Source: Campylobacter sp. RM5004
Lineage (GTDB): Bacteria; Campylobacterota; Campylobacteria; Campylobacterales; Campylobacteraceae
NCBI RefSeq assembly: GCF_022369455.1
Contig: NZ_CP059599.1
Span: 152,409 to 216,408, forward strand
Length of the DNA stretch: 64,000 nucleotides
Direction: 5' to 3'
Below the pieces are notes generated by a model that saw only the letters and a list, made by a program, of their open reading frames with translations, was not told the origin of the DNA and did not search any database. Made by a program: the position numbers and the translations under genes. This document shows, in pieces, positions 1 through 8,297 of the stretch (position 1 is its first letter; every line of letters starts with the position of its first letter).

Positions 1-2064
1 GTATATGGAATGCTAAATATCATTTTTGAAAATGGTTGGGAAGATAAAGAATTAATTAAAGATAGAACTTATGGTGTAGATTTAATCCGTGAAGAAGCGA
101 AAAAATATACTCCTAGCGAAGTTGCTGACATTTGTGGATGTAGCGAAGAAATTTTACATCAAGTAACAAAATTATTTGCAACTACAAAACCAGCTACACT
201 ATTCTGGTCGCTTGGTATTACTCAACACTCAGTTGGTAGCTCAAATACTCGTATCTTAGCTATTTTACAATTAGTGTTAGGAAATATCGGTAAGCCTGGT
301 GGTGGAACAAACATTATCCGTGGTCACGACAACGTTCAAGGTGCTACTGATATGGGCTGTTTAGCTGATACACTTCCAGCATATTATGGATTAGCTGAAG
401 GTGCTTGGAAGCATTTTTGTAATGTATGGGGCGTAAAATATGAAGATATGCAAAAACGCTTCGTAGATGATAGTGCAAATGGCGGTAAAAAATGGATGCA
501 CGAAAAAGGCTTTAGCTTATCAAGATGGTGGCAAGGCGTTAAAGGTGTAACTCCTTATGGAAGCGATACAACACATTCAAATGCTCCTGTTAGAGTTCTT
601 TGGGTTCAAGGAACAGGAATTACTTCAATGGCTCACACTGTTAAAATTCAAGAAGCACTTAAAAAACTTGATTTAATAGTAGTAGCTGAACCATTTGTAA
701 ATGAGGTTGCTGTTTTAGCAGATCGTCCTGATGGTATTTATATACTTCCTGCGACAACTCAATTTGAAACAGAAGGTTATGTAACCGCAACAAACCGCTC
801 AATGCAATGGAGAAGCCAAGTTATTAAGCCTATTTATGAAAGCAAAGAAGATCATGAAATTATGTTTATGTTTGCTAAGAAATTTGGTTTTTATACAGAA
901 TATACTCGTGGTATGAAACTAGAGCTTCAAGACCATAAGTTAGTTCAAGTAATCCCTGATGATCAAGATGCTAAATGGCCTGATGATGCAACAAGAGAGA
1001 TGAGTAACGGACTTTTATCAATAGGTCTTCGTGGAATTAGCGCAGAAAGACTAAGAAAACATCAAGCAAACTGGGCAAACTTTGACCCTAATACGCTAGA
1101 AGGATTAGGTGGCGAAGTAAAAGGTGAATATTACGGACTTCCATGGCCTGTATGGGATAAACAACACCCAGGAACTCCAATTTTATGGAACCCAAATGTG
1201 CCTTATGAAAGAGGTGGAATGGGCTTTAGAAATAGATTTGGACTTGAGCATAATGGCGTTAGTCAATTAGCAGATAGTAACTTTACTCCTGTTGGTTCTA
1301 AAGTTAAGGGAGGTTTCCCACAAATTGATAAAAATAATATAGAAAAAGTTTTCGGAATCAAATTAAGCGATAAAGAAAAAGAATTAATGGGTGGCTCATG
1401 GAGCACTGATATTTCAGGAATTATCCTAGAAAAATGCCGTGAGAAAAGTGCTTGTTGTTTAGGTAATGCAAGAGCTAGAACAATAGTTTGGGAATTTAGC
1501 GACCCAATTCCAAAACACAGAGAGCCAATTCACTCACCAAGATGGGATTTAGTTCAAAAATATCCTAGCTTTGATGATCAAACAACTCCAAATTTCCGTG
1601 TTACTACAATGTATAAGAGCGAGCAACAAAGACAAGACTGGAGCAAGGACTTCCCTGTTATTATTAGCTCAATGCGTTTAGTGAATTTAAGTGGTGCTGG
1701 TATGCTTGAAAGAACAAGTAAATACCTAGCTGATATTACACCTGAAATGTTTGCCAATGTGCATCCTGAACTTGCTATGAAGCATAATATTGGTGATGGT
1801 GAAATGATGTGGATACATTCTCCACAAGGCACTAAGATTAAAGTAAAATGCGTGCATAATAGAAGCGTAACTCCTGATAGAATATGCTTACCTTATAACT
1901 TCTCGGGTGTTTTACAAGGTGTGGACTTAAGCCATAACTATCCAGAAGGAACAAAGCCTTATGCAATAGGCGAAATGTCAAACACAGTAACAAACTACGG
2001 GTTTGACCCAAATACGCAAATTAGCGAATACAACGCTGGACTTTGCAGAATTGAGAGGGCTTAA
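1..2064 (+). CDS. fdhA: Formate dehydrogenase, molybdopterin subunit (5' end missing)
   Basis: The frame is open from base 1, so the true start lies upstream of the window; only the C-terminal 687 residues are visible. This is the catalytic molybdopterin subunit of a periplasmic formate dehydrogenase, which oxidises formate and feeds electrons to the quinone pool. Seen: the molybdopterin oxidoreductase core with GNIGKPGGGTNIIRGHDNVQGA (read in two parts, GNIGKPGG and GHDNVQGA) and the C-terminal dinucleotide-binding domain ending in a YGFDPNT segment. The N-terminal Fe-S cysteines, the Tat signal and the selenocysteine usually found in Campylobacter FdhA would lie before the window and cannot be checked. 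The Fe-S subunit gene follows after 3 nt, so the two are one operon. Confidence 0.9.
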   Translation, partial: VYGMLNIIFENGWEDKELIKDRTYGVDLIREEAKKYTPSEVADICGCSEEILHQVTKLFATTKPATLFWSLGITQHSVGSSNTRILAILQLVLGNIGKPGGGTNIIRGHDNVQGATDMGCLADTLPAYYGLAEGAWKHFCNVWGVKYEDMQKRFVDDSANGGKKWMHEKGFSLSRWWQGVKGVTPYGSDTTHSNAPVRVLWVQGTGITSMAHTVKIQEALKKLDLIVVAEPFVNEVAVLADRPDGIYILPATTQFETEGYVTATNRSMQWRSQVIKPIYESKEDHEIMFMFAKKFGFYTEYTRGMKLELQDHKLVQVIPDDQDAKWPDDATREMSNGLLSIGLRGISAERLRKHQANWANFDPNTLEGLGGEVKGEYYGLPWPVWDKQHPGTPILWNPNVPYERGGMGFRNRFGLEHNGVSQLADSNFTPVGSKVKGGFPQIDKNNIEKVFGIKLSDKEKELMGGSWSTDISGIILEKCREKSACCLGNARARTIVWEFSDPIPKHREPIHSPRWDLVQKYPSFDDQTTPNFRVTTMYKSEQQRQDWSKDFPVIISSMRLVNLSGAGMLERTSKYLADITPEMFANVHPELAMKHNIGDGEMMWIHSPQGTKIKVKCVHNRSVTPDRICLPYNFSGVLQGVDLSHNYPEGTKPYAIGEMSNTVTNYGFDPNTQISEYNAGLCRIERA

Positions 2065-2067
2065 TAA

Positions 2068-2643
2068 ATGGCTAGAATGAAGTTTTTTGTAGATAAAAAT
2101 CGCTGTATTGGTTGTTTTGCTTGTCAAGTTGCATGTTCAAGCGGACACGAAGTTCCTGTTGGAATTAAAAGAAGAAAAGTAATTACCCTAAATGACGGAA
2201 TTGAAGGCAAAGAAGTATCAATGACTATTGCTTGCCAGCACTGCACAGATGCACCTTGCGCGCAAGTTTGTCCGGTTAAGTGCTTTTATATCCGTGAAGA
2301 TGGTATTGTATTACATGATAAAAAAGTATGTATAGGCTGTGGATACTGCTTATACGCTTGTCCATTTGGCGCACCACAATTCCCAAGAGATGGTGCATTT
2401 GGAATTAAAGGCGAAATGGATAAATGTACAATGTGTGCTGGTGGTCCTGAAGAAACTAACAGCGAAGCTGAAAGAGAGCTTTATGGACAAAACCGCATAA
2501 GCGAAGGAAGAGTGCCGATTTGTGCTGCTGTATGTGCTACAAACGCACTTTTAGTTGGAGATGAGAGTGAAGTTTCTAACGTTTATAGAAAGCGTGTTTT
2601 AACTAAAAACGCAAATGTTAATCTAAGCAATATGTTTATTTAA
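2068..2643 (+). CDS. fdhB: Formate dehydrogenase iron-sulfur subunit
   Basis: A 191-aa electron-transfer subunit with four ferredoxin-type cysteine clusters: CIGCFACQVAC near residue 15, CQHCTDAPCAQVC near 57, CIGCGYCLYACPFG near 90, and CTMC near 118 followed by later cysteines. It passes electrons from FdhA to a membrane cytochrome b. It starts 3 nt after fdhA. In C. jejuni a cytochrome b subunit (fdhC) follows; here a hairpin terminator follows instead, so the membrane anchor must be encoded elsewhere. The FdnI-like gene at 32292-32960 is one possible stand-in, but nothing here proves it. Confidence 0.9.
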   Translation: MARMKFFVDKNRCIGCFACQVACSSGHEVPVGIKRRKVITLNDGIEGKEVSMTIACQHCTDAPCAQVCPVKCFYIREDGIVLHDKKVCIGCGYCLYACPFGAPQFPRDGAFGIKGEMDKCTMCAGGPEETNSEAERELYGQNRISEGRVPICAAVCATNALLVGDESEVSNVYRKRVLTKNANVNLSNMFI

Positions 2644-2647
2644 ACTT

Positions 2648-2668
2648 TAGCCCCTTTTTTAGGGGCTA
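2648..2668 (+). terminator. Hairpin terminator after fdhB
   Basis: TAGCCCC and GGGGCTA form a 7-bp GC-rich stem around a T-rich loop, 4 nt after the fdhB stop codon. A repeat-family left arm begins at its last base. Confidence 0.7.
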
Positions 2669-2689
2669 ATTCCTATTTCAAATTCTTTT
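2668..2689. repeat. Dispersed inverted repeat, single left arm (TTTC type)
   Basis: Left arm AATTCCTATTTCAAATTC plus TTTT. Its exact reverse complement lies at 3181-3202, on the other side of the HugZ-like gene. Confidence 0.8.
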
Positions 2690-2708
2690 ATATTTATGAA
2701 GGAATACA

Positions 2709-3182
2709 ATGAATGAATTACAAGAATTTATAAAAACTTTTAAAAGCGTAAATATCTCAAGTCTTAGCATTGATAATAAAGTCCTTTGCTCTTATGCTCC
2801 AATAATTTTTAAAAACAATGAAATGTTTATTTTCATAAGCGAAGTTGCAAAACATTTTGCAAATATTAAAAATAACCCTAACAATGTAGAAATAATGTTC
2901 TTAGAAGATGAATGCAAAGCTGCAAGCATATTTGCTAGAAAAAGACTAAGCTATCAAGTTAATGCAACGATAGTTGATGACAGAAAAGAAGAATTATTTG
3001 AAGCATTAAAAGAAGTTCATGGAAATGAAGTAGAAGTGTTTAAAACCATGCTAGATTTTCACTTTATAAAGCTTAAAATTAAAAGCGGAAGATTTGTAAA
3101 AGGCTTTGGCAAAGCTTATGATATTGATACTTTCAATAATTTAAGTCTAGTAAATACCCCTCATAAAACAGCAAAAAATTAA
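2709..3182 (+). CDS. HugZ/ChuZ-like pyridoxamine-phosphate-oxidase-fold protein, short form
   Basis: A 157-aa cytoplasmic protein resembling the split-barrel family that includes the heme-degrading HugZ/ChuZ proteins of Helicobacter and Campylobacter. Seen: an N-terminal barrel region (APIIFKNNEMFIFIS) and the family-like GRFVKGFGKAYDID near residues 125-138. It is much shorter than the roughly 250-aa HugZ/ChuZ proteins, so it is a single-domain version and heme oxygenase activity is not assured. The gene is flanked by a perfect pair of inverted repeat arms (2668-2689 and 3181-3202), and its stop codon overlaps the right arm. A role in heme or flavin chemistry is inferred from the fold only. 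Confidence 0.6.
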   Translation: MNELQEFIKTFKSVNISSLSIDNKVLCSYAPIIFKNNEMFIFISEVAKHFANIKNNPNNVEIMFLEDECKAASIFARKRLSYQVNATIVDDRKEELFEALKEVHGNEVEVFKTMLDFHFIKLKIKSGRFVKGFGKAYDIDTFNNLSLVNTPHKTAKN

Positions 3183-3203
3183 AAGAATTTGAAATAGGAA
3201 TTT
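3181..3203. repeat. Dispersed inverted repeat, single right arm (GAAA type)
   Basis: AAAAGAATTTGAAATAGG plus AATT(T): the exact reverse complement of the arm at 2668-2689. It overlaps the stop codon of the HugZ-like gene. The following stretch to 3432 is AT-rich and holds nothing I can identify. Confidence 0.8.
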
Positions 3204-3432
3204 CAACTTCTGAATTAATATTTGCACTTATAAAACGCTTTTTTTGTTTAATTATTACCTTAACATACTAGTATTTTGAATACCCAAAAACTCAATTAAA
3301 AACCATGTGCTTATTTTGTTTTTTTATATTTTCACTAAATTGCAATTTTCATTGCTTGTATTTTATTAATAGATAAACCAGCAATAGAGAATATTAAAAA
3401 TTATTATATAAATCATTTATTTATAAAACTAA

Positions 3433-4320
3433 TTAGGCTTTTAAATCTAGCAGTTTATAATCTTTAAGCTCATCAATTAGCTTTATACTAAACTCGCAAA
3501 AATCTTCTAAAGTATTTTTATCTTTTAATTCTTTTTCTTTATCTTCATTTATTTTTAAAGCATTTGAGTTTTTAAATAGTTTTATATCTTGCTTTAGTTT
3601 TCTTATGTGATTATTTTCTTCATTTATTGCGTATTCTTTTAGCTTTGGATTAATTTCTATTTTTTCTTTTTTATCTTTTAATTCTTCTTTTGCTTGATTT
3701 AAGTTTTTAAAGTATTCGTTTTCATCTTCAATATATTGTTCTTTTACTAATATTTCTCCATCTTTATCTTTATCAAAAAATATTCTATTATTAATCATTT
3801 TTGAAATAGTGTTTATGTTTTTTTCGCCAAATTCATTAATGTCTTCTTCTAATATTTTGTCTTTTTTCACAATCTCGCTTAAGACATAAATCCCATCTTT
3901 ATTCTCATCAAAATAACAGACATCAATTAAAGTATTCATCAACTCTTCACTATTTAAAACCCCATTATTATCACTATCACTTTCAAGATAATTTAAATCA
4001 AATGCAATTTCACTAAACCAACCCGCTACATAATTAGCCGCATCGCCTTTTAAAATAGTTTTTCCATTTTCTTCTAAAAAATCATTTTTATTAAAAAAGC
4101 TTTTTAAATCTTTTAAAATATCTTTATCTAAGCTAATTCCTACGCTTTTATTATCAAGGCTAAAAAATACATTTAATTCTTTATCACTTGTTTTATATTC
4201 AAAATTATTTGTTTTTATATCTTGTCTTATTTGGCTTAGATTAATAGTGCTATTTACATTTTTTATTTTATGTAGGCTAGAGTTTAAGAACCCTCCCATA
4301 TCGCAAATACTTAAATCCAT
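3433..4320 (-). CDS. EF-hand protein, paralog 1 of 3
   Basis: A 295-aa protein with no signal peptide, sharing an N-terminal domain of about 125 residues (including GDAANYVAGWFSEIA near 92-106) with the proteins at 8291-9268 and 9439-10392. Three canonical 12-residue EF-hand loops are visible: D115-E126 (DSDNNGVLNSEE), D138-E149 (DENKDGIYVLSE) and D183-E194 (DKDKDGEILVKE), so calcium binding is likely. The C-terminal half is Lys/Glu-rich and probably helical. A sigma28-like CCGATAT box lies 21-30 nt upstream, suggesting expression with late flagellar genes. Function unknown; a calcium-responsive protein exported through the flagellar apparatus is a hypothesis, not a reading. Confidence 0.75.
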   Translation of the reverse strand: MDLSICDMGGFLNSSLHKIKNVNSTINLSQIRQDIKTNNFEYKTSDKELNVFFSLDNKSVGISLDKDILKDLKSFFNKNDFLEENGKTILKGDAANYVAGWFSEIAFDLNYLESDSDNNGVLNSEELMNTLIDVCYFDENKDGIYVLSEIVKKDKILEEDINEFGEKNINTISKMINNRIFFDKDKDGEILVKEQYIEDENEYFKNLNQAKEELKDKKEKIEINPKLKEYAINEENNHIRKLKQDIKLFKNSNALKINEDKEKELKDKNTLEDFCEFSIKLIDELKDYKLLDLKA

Positions 4321-4340
4321 TTTTATTCTCCTTTATTTAA

Positions 4341-4350
4341 CTTATATCGG
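4341..4350 (-). promoter_or_regulatory. sigma28-like -10 box upstream of EF-hand paralog 1
   Basis: On the minus strand the sequence reads CCGATATAAG, matching the CGATWT core of Campylobacter/Helicobacter FliA (sigma28) promoters. It lies about 10 nt before the GGAG ribosome binding site. The -35 region is AT-rich without a clear TAAA. Confidence 0.5.
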
Positions 4351-4381
4351 TTAATTTGATAAAAAATTGATAAAAAAAATA

Positions 4382-4387
4382 TATAAT
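4382..4387 (+). promoter_or_regulatory. sigma70 -10 box (TATAAT) for the secreted Cys-rich gene
   Basis: An exact TATAAT 27 nt before the start codon at 4414, followed by a good AAGGAG ribosome binding site. Confidence 0.5.
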
Positions 4388-4413
4388 TTAAATATTTATT
4401 TTAAGGAGAGTTT

Positions 4414-4914
4414 ATGAAAAAGATATTATTAAGTTTAGCTTTAATTTCGGGTTTATTTGCTGTTGATATTAATAGTGTTGATAAAGCTTGCAAAAGTCAA
4501 GACCAATCAACTTGCGCTGCCGAGCTTGCGAACTTTTGCAAAGAAGATTTAAAAGCTTGTTATCAATATTCAAAAGATTTATGTGCTAAAGATAATTTTA
4601 GTGCTTGTTTAATGACAGCTACTGCAAATGTAAAATTAATACAAACACAAGCAATTGATACTAAAGAAGCTTATGTTGATGCTCAAAAAGCTATAAGTAA
4701 ATTATGCGAATTGCCTGCTGTAATAGCACAAGGTGTATCATCTCATGAAAAATTTTGCGTTTTAGCAGGCGATGGAATGTTCTTAAAAGATGCTAAAGAT
4801 TACGGCTTAGAAGCAAATCCACAAAAAGCCTTGAATTATTATAAAAAAGCTTGTGATGCTAATTCTAATATAGGTTGCAAAAAATACGAACAATTACAAA
4901 AAATTATTAAATAA
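4414..4914 (+). CDS. Secreted Cys-rich protein, Sel1/Hcp-like
   Basis: A 166-aa protein with an N-terminal signal peptide (MKKILLSLALISGLFA) and ten cysteines. The C-terminal ALNYYKKACDANSNIGC near 139-155 resembles a Sel1-like (Helicobacter cysteine-rich protein) repeat, in which helix pairs are tied by disulfides, so a periplasmic or secreted location is expected. It looks homologous to the protein at 41388-42077: eight of the cysteines occur at similar spacing (26, 34, 57, 65, 98, 115, 147, 155 here against 26, 35, 60, 69, 97, 114, 138, 146 there). No function can be assigned. It is transcribed divergently from EF-hand paralog 1. Confidence 0.7.
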   Translation: MKKILLSLALISGLFAVDINSVDKACKSQDQSTCAAELANFCKEDLKACYQYSKDLCAKDNFSACLMTATANVKLIQTQAIDTKEAYVDAQKAISKLCELPAVIAQGVSSHEKFCVLAGDGMFLKDAKDYGLEANPQKALNYYKKACDANSNIGCKKYEQLQKIIK

Positions 4915-4925
4915 GTAAGTTTTGT

Positions 4926-4976
4926 AATTCCTAATTCAAATTCCACATTAATTATTAGAGAATTTGAATTAGGATT
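4926..4976. repeat. Dispersed inverted repeat, full hairpin (AATTC type)
   Basis: Arms AATTCCTAATTCAAATTC (4926-4943) and GAATTTGAATTAGGATT (4960-4976) sit between two convergent genes, where the hairpin could end transcription in both directions. The right arm lacks one A of the consensus. Confidence 0.8.
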
Positions 4977-4984
4977 TTTAGTGT

Positions 4985-6523
4985 TTATAGATTATTAAAT
5001 TTATCAAAAAACTCAGCTAAGCCGTCCTTAAAGCCATTTAAAATCTTTTCATCAAAATATGTAAGCGTGAAATAGCATTTGCCTTCATAATAAGCATAAG
5101 AAACGCCTATTCCATTTTCACAAACAGGATGAAAATAAAAAACATCAACGAAGTTTGATTTACCTAATGAGCTTGTTGAAACAATGGTTTCGCAAGTATT
5201 TTTATACATTTTAGAATTAAAAAATTCTTTTGCGTATTTGTTTTCAATGCAAGGAATGAGAGTTTTTAATCCTAATAAATGTCTATCAATTCCGCAAGCT
5301 TTTTTGCAGTCTTTTATGCGAGTTTTATGCTCATTATTTGCCTTAACAAAATCATCTTTATTAAAGCTTTTTAAAGCAGCTTGTAGTTCAAGGCTAATAG
5401 CTCTTACGCACTCAGTCCTACCATAATCATAATCTCTCATATCAACAGCTTCGTATTGACATACGTATTTTTTATAAGCATTTTTGCTTGCATTTACAAT
5501 TGCAGCTTGCAAAATAAAATCTTTTGAAAAGCCAAAATCCTTTGCTAAATCAAAGCTAAAATTAGCATTAAAGCTTAAATTGTTATAAGCTTTTAAGCCT
5601 TCTTGAATGCTTTTTATATATTCATCATCAAAATATTGCTCCACAAAATAAGGCTCTTTTAATTCATTTGGACTTATTAGATTTGTATCAATATATTCTA
5701 AAATATATGCAATTGTGCCACCATCTAAGAAACTATGTTCGGCATTTATATAAATATTCTTGTTTTTTTCATTATAAATAAAATTAAGAGTTTTATAATG
5801 ATAGCAAGGTGCGTGATATTGCATATAATGAACTTCTTCGTTAATGCTATTAAAGTCTTTATTGATAATACAAATATTAAATCTTGAGTTTTCTATCACT
5901 TCAAAAAATGGATTATAATCTTCGTATTTTTGATAAAGCTTTGCAGCATCATCACTATTTAATAAACTAAGATGAGCAAAACTTATAGGTTTTGTAATAT
6001 CTTTAAAATTATTTTTAAGTCCTGTATTTTTGCAAATATCTACCTTGTATAAATTATTATTATGAAGAACGCTAAAAAATCTTGTATTTTTATAATTTAG
6101 CCTAAATTCATCACTTAAAGGCTTAGGAATTCTAGCTCCACCTTTTAAAATATCAAATTGTCTAGGAAAAATCTCATCTCCACGAGCTGTTTTATACTCT
6201 AATTTACCTTCTTCATAAGCTATTATTAGATTTGAAAATGTGCAAATAAAATCATTTAAATCATATTGTTTAGGTAATTTAAAGCAAAAATTACTTGCAA
6301 TTGCAAGCGGCGCTCTAGTGCTAAGATATGATTTAGTCCAGTTGCGTTCAAGATAAGAGCTTTGCATTAATTCATCGTATTCAAGTAATTTTTCTTGTAA
6401 AACAATAGCATCATTTGCAAAAAACTTATCGCATAAATCTTCATTAAAATCATCATAAGCTTTAGCGTGCTTAATAAAATTAGCCTTGGTAATCTCAAGG
6501 CTAGGAATATTTAACTTTTTCAT
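4985..6523 (-). CDS. Choline/carnitine O-acyltransferase family protein
   Basis: A 512-aa protein with the family's landmarks in order: SYLSTRAPLAIASN near 65-78, the catalytic EHSFLDG (His253, Asp257), YEAVDMRDYDYGRTE near 367-381, GIDRHLLGLK near 421-430, and STSSLG near 469. Members move acyl groups between CoA and choline or carnitine. It is shorter than the 580-650 aa of animal enzymes. The start is placed at 6523 because GGAG lies just before it and because this ATG overlaps the stop of the 49-aa ORF upstream (ATGA); an earlier in-frame ATG at 6553 lacks these. It is coupled to a BCCT transporter, which fits a choline, carnitine or betaine substrate. Such enzymes are rare in bacteria, and the substrate is unproven. 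Confidence 0.8.
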   Translation of the reverse strand: MKKLNIPSLEITKANFIKHAKAYDDFNEDLCDKFFANDAIVLQEKLLEYDELMQSSYLERNWTKSYLSTRAPLAIASNFCFKLPKQYDLNDFICTFSNLIIAYEEGKLEYKTARGDEIFPRQFDILKGGARIPKPLSDEFRLNYKNTRFFSVLHNNNLYKVDICKNTGLKNNFKDITKPISFAHLSLLNSDDAAKLYQKYEDYNPFFEVIENSRFNICIINKDFNSINEEVHYMQYHAPCYHYKTLNFIYNEKNKNIYINAEHSFLDGGTIAYILEYIDTNLISPNELKEPYFVEQYFDDEYIKSIQEGLKAYNNLSFNANFSFDLAKDFGFSKDFILQAAIVNASKNAYKKYVCQYEAVDMRDYDYGRTECVRAISLELQAALKSFNKDDFVKANNEHKTRIKDCKKACGIDRHLLGLKTLIPCIENKYAKEFFNSKMYKNTCETIVSTSSLGKSNFVDVFYFHPVCENGIGVSYAYYEGKCYFTLTYFDEKILNGFKDGLAEFFDKFNNL

Positions 6524-6669
6524 TCTTTCTCCATTGCTAGCTTTATGCTCCATACAATAAAAATAATAGTTAAAGTAATAAGAGAGCTTTCAATTAAATT
6601 AGAGCTAATATCAGTATTTACATAATAAAACATAGATTTTTCATCAAGAATTTTTACAAAATTATTCAT
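6520..6669 (-). CDS. 49-aa single-pass membrane protein between transporter and acyltransferase
   Basis: A short ORF of 49 codons. Its ATG overlaps the BCCT transporter stop codon (ATGA) and its stop overlaps the acyltransferase start (ATGA), so all three are probably translationally coupled. It has a hydrophilic N-terminus and one hydrophobic segment, LITLTIIFIVWSIKLA, near residues 30-45. It could be a small accessory subunit of the transporter, as small partners exist for other secondary transporters, or a membrane tether for the enzyme. I do not recognise a family. Confidence 0.65.
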   Translation of the reverse strand: MNNFVKILDEKSMFYYVNTDISSNLIESSLITLTIIFIVWSIKLAMEKE

Positions 6670-8150
6670 TTGTTATCCTTTCTAATCTGCTTAATAAATG
6701 CAGCACCCATAATAAACAATAAATACACAAAAGGAAAGCCAGTAAATGAACCCATAGCTTTAATTCCTTCAATCTTACCTGTAATTACAACAGCAGAAGC
6801 AACAATAGCCATTATTATGCACCAAAATGCAGCTTTTACTTTGCTTTCATTCTTACCATCGTTTGTCATAATTCCAAGCGAAATTGCTGCTGAAGTAATA
6901 GTTGTAATTACGAATGATACGAATAAAAATACGGTAATTATTTGAGTAAGTTTTGTAAATGGAAAGTCTTGCAATATTCTATAAATTGTGCCTTCATAGC
7001 CGTTTGAGTTTGCCATTGCTACTATTTCTTTACTCATTTGAACTTCATCTAATAAACCATATCCACTAAATACGCTAAACCAAACAACCATAAAGCCCGT
7101 TGGAATTAAAGTTGAGCAAAGAATAAATTCTTTTAAAGTTCTACCCCTTGAAATCTTTGCTAAGAAAACCCCAACAAAAGGAGTCCAACCAATCCACCAA
7201 ACAATATAGCTTAATGGATACCATACAAGCCAATCACGGCTTTTGAATATATATAATTCAAAACTATGTGGGATAGTATCTGTTATGATTTTTCCTATTA
7301 AAGTTGTAATAACGCTTACAAAATAATGCGTTGGTCCTGTAAAGAATACAAATAATAATAAAGCAATAGCAAAAATCATAGTCCAATCGCCTAAGAATTT
7401 CATACCTTTTGCAATCGGCAAAATAGCAGCAAGCGTAAATGCAGCAAATAAAGCTATCATGATAGCCATTTTCCAAGTCATTGAAGTAAAATCGCCACCA
7501 TCTGTGATAATTTTTAAACCACTACTAATTTGTCCTGTAGCCATTGCAATACTTGCAGTAACCGATAAAGCAATACCAACAATAGCAAAAACTAAAATAA
7601 ATATAGCAAGTGGTTTAGCAAATTTTTTATCTTTAAAACCAATTCTAACGCAAGAATCAGGGCTAAAAGAACCGCCGTGTCTATAAGCAAAATAAGCAAC
7701 AACTACACCGCCAAAAGTATATAAAGCCCAAGCAGGTAAGCCCCAAACAAATAAAGAAATACTCATAGCATTTTCCATAGCTTGTTGCTGGTCAAAATTG
7801 CCATTTATTCCAATAGGAGCACTTTGATAATGCCAAAGAGCTTCAAGTGGTCCATAAAACACAATCCCAACACCAATTCCAGCAGTAAAGAGCATACTCA
7901 TCCATGAATATGTAGAATATTCAGGTTCGGCATCTCCTAGCTTTATTTTGCCGTATTTTGAAAATGCAAAATAAAATCCAAGCCCAAGCCCAAGCAAAGG
8001 CAACCAAATAATAAACCAATCAAACACAACGTAAAAAAATTGAGTGCTTGAAATAATAAAATTCGTAAGCTCCTTTGGAAAAATAATTGCAAAAATAGCA
8101 ATGATAATTACTATCGGAGCACAAATTAGAAAAAGCTTATTCTTTTCCAT
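6666..8150 (-). CDS. BCCT-family transporter (choline/carnitine/betaine type)
   Basis: A 494-aa secondary transporter with about twelve membrane segments. The BCCT signature is plain: WWIGWTPFVGVFLAKISRGR near residues 315-335, and AGIGVGIVFYGPLEALWHY near 90-108 corresponds to the glycine-rich, Trp/Tyr-containing substrate region. BCCT proteins import quaternary ammonium compounds driven by Na+ or H+, or exchange them as CaiT does. Hydrophilic tails are very short, unlike osmosensing BetP, which points to nutrient uptake rather than osmoregulation. It heads an operon with a 49-aa membrane protein and an acyltransferase. Confidence 0.9.
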   Translation of the reverse strand: MEKNKLFLICAPIVIIIAIFAIIFPKELTNFIISSTQFFYVVFDWFIIWLPLLGLGLGFYFAFSKYGKIKLGDAEPEYSTYSWMSMLFTAGIGVGIVFYGPLEALWHYQSAPIGINGNFDQQQAMENAMSISLFVWGLPAWALYTFGGVVVAYFAYRHGGSFSPDSCVRIGFKDKKFAKPLAIFILVFAIVGIALSVTASIAMATGQISSGLKIITDGGDFTSMTWKMAIMIALFAAFTLAAILPIAKGMKFLGDWTMIFAIALLLFVFFTGPTHYFVSVITTLIGKIITDTIPHSFELYIFKSRDWLVWYPLSYIVWWIGWTPFVGVFLAKISRGRTLKEFILCSTLIPTGFMVVWFSVFSGYGLLDEVQMSKEIVAMANSNGYEGTIYRILQDFPFTKLTQIITVFLFVSFVITTITSAAISLGIMTNDGKNESKVKAAFWCIIMAIVASAVVITGKIEGIKAMGSFTGFPFVYLLFIMGAAFIKQIRKDNK

Positions 8151-8259
8151 AACTTTCCTTTCTTTTAATTAAATAATTTTTTTAAAATTATATTAAGATT
8201 ATATAACTTTATCCATAAACTAAAATTAATTTATATATTTTGAAATATAAAAGTTTTGT

Positions 8260-8297
8260 AATTCCTAATTCAAATTCTTTAAGATTTGAATTAGATT
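8260..8297. repeat. Dispersed inverted repeat, full but decayed hairpin (AATTC type)
   Basis: Left arm AATTCCTAATTCAAATTC (8260-8277) and an imperfect right arm GATTTGAATTAGATT. The right arm overlaps the stop codon of EF-hand paralog 2. Confidence 0.7.

Noticed and set aside
6524-6553. Earlier ATG for the acyltransferase
   Set aside because: The ATG at 6523 has GGAG just before it and overlaps the upstream stop; the earlier one has neither.
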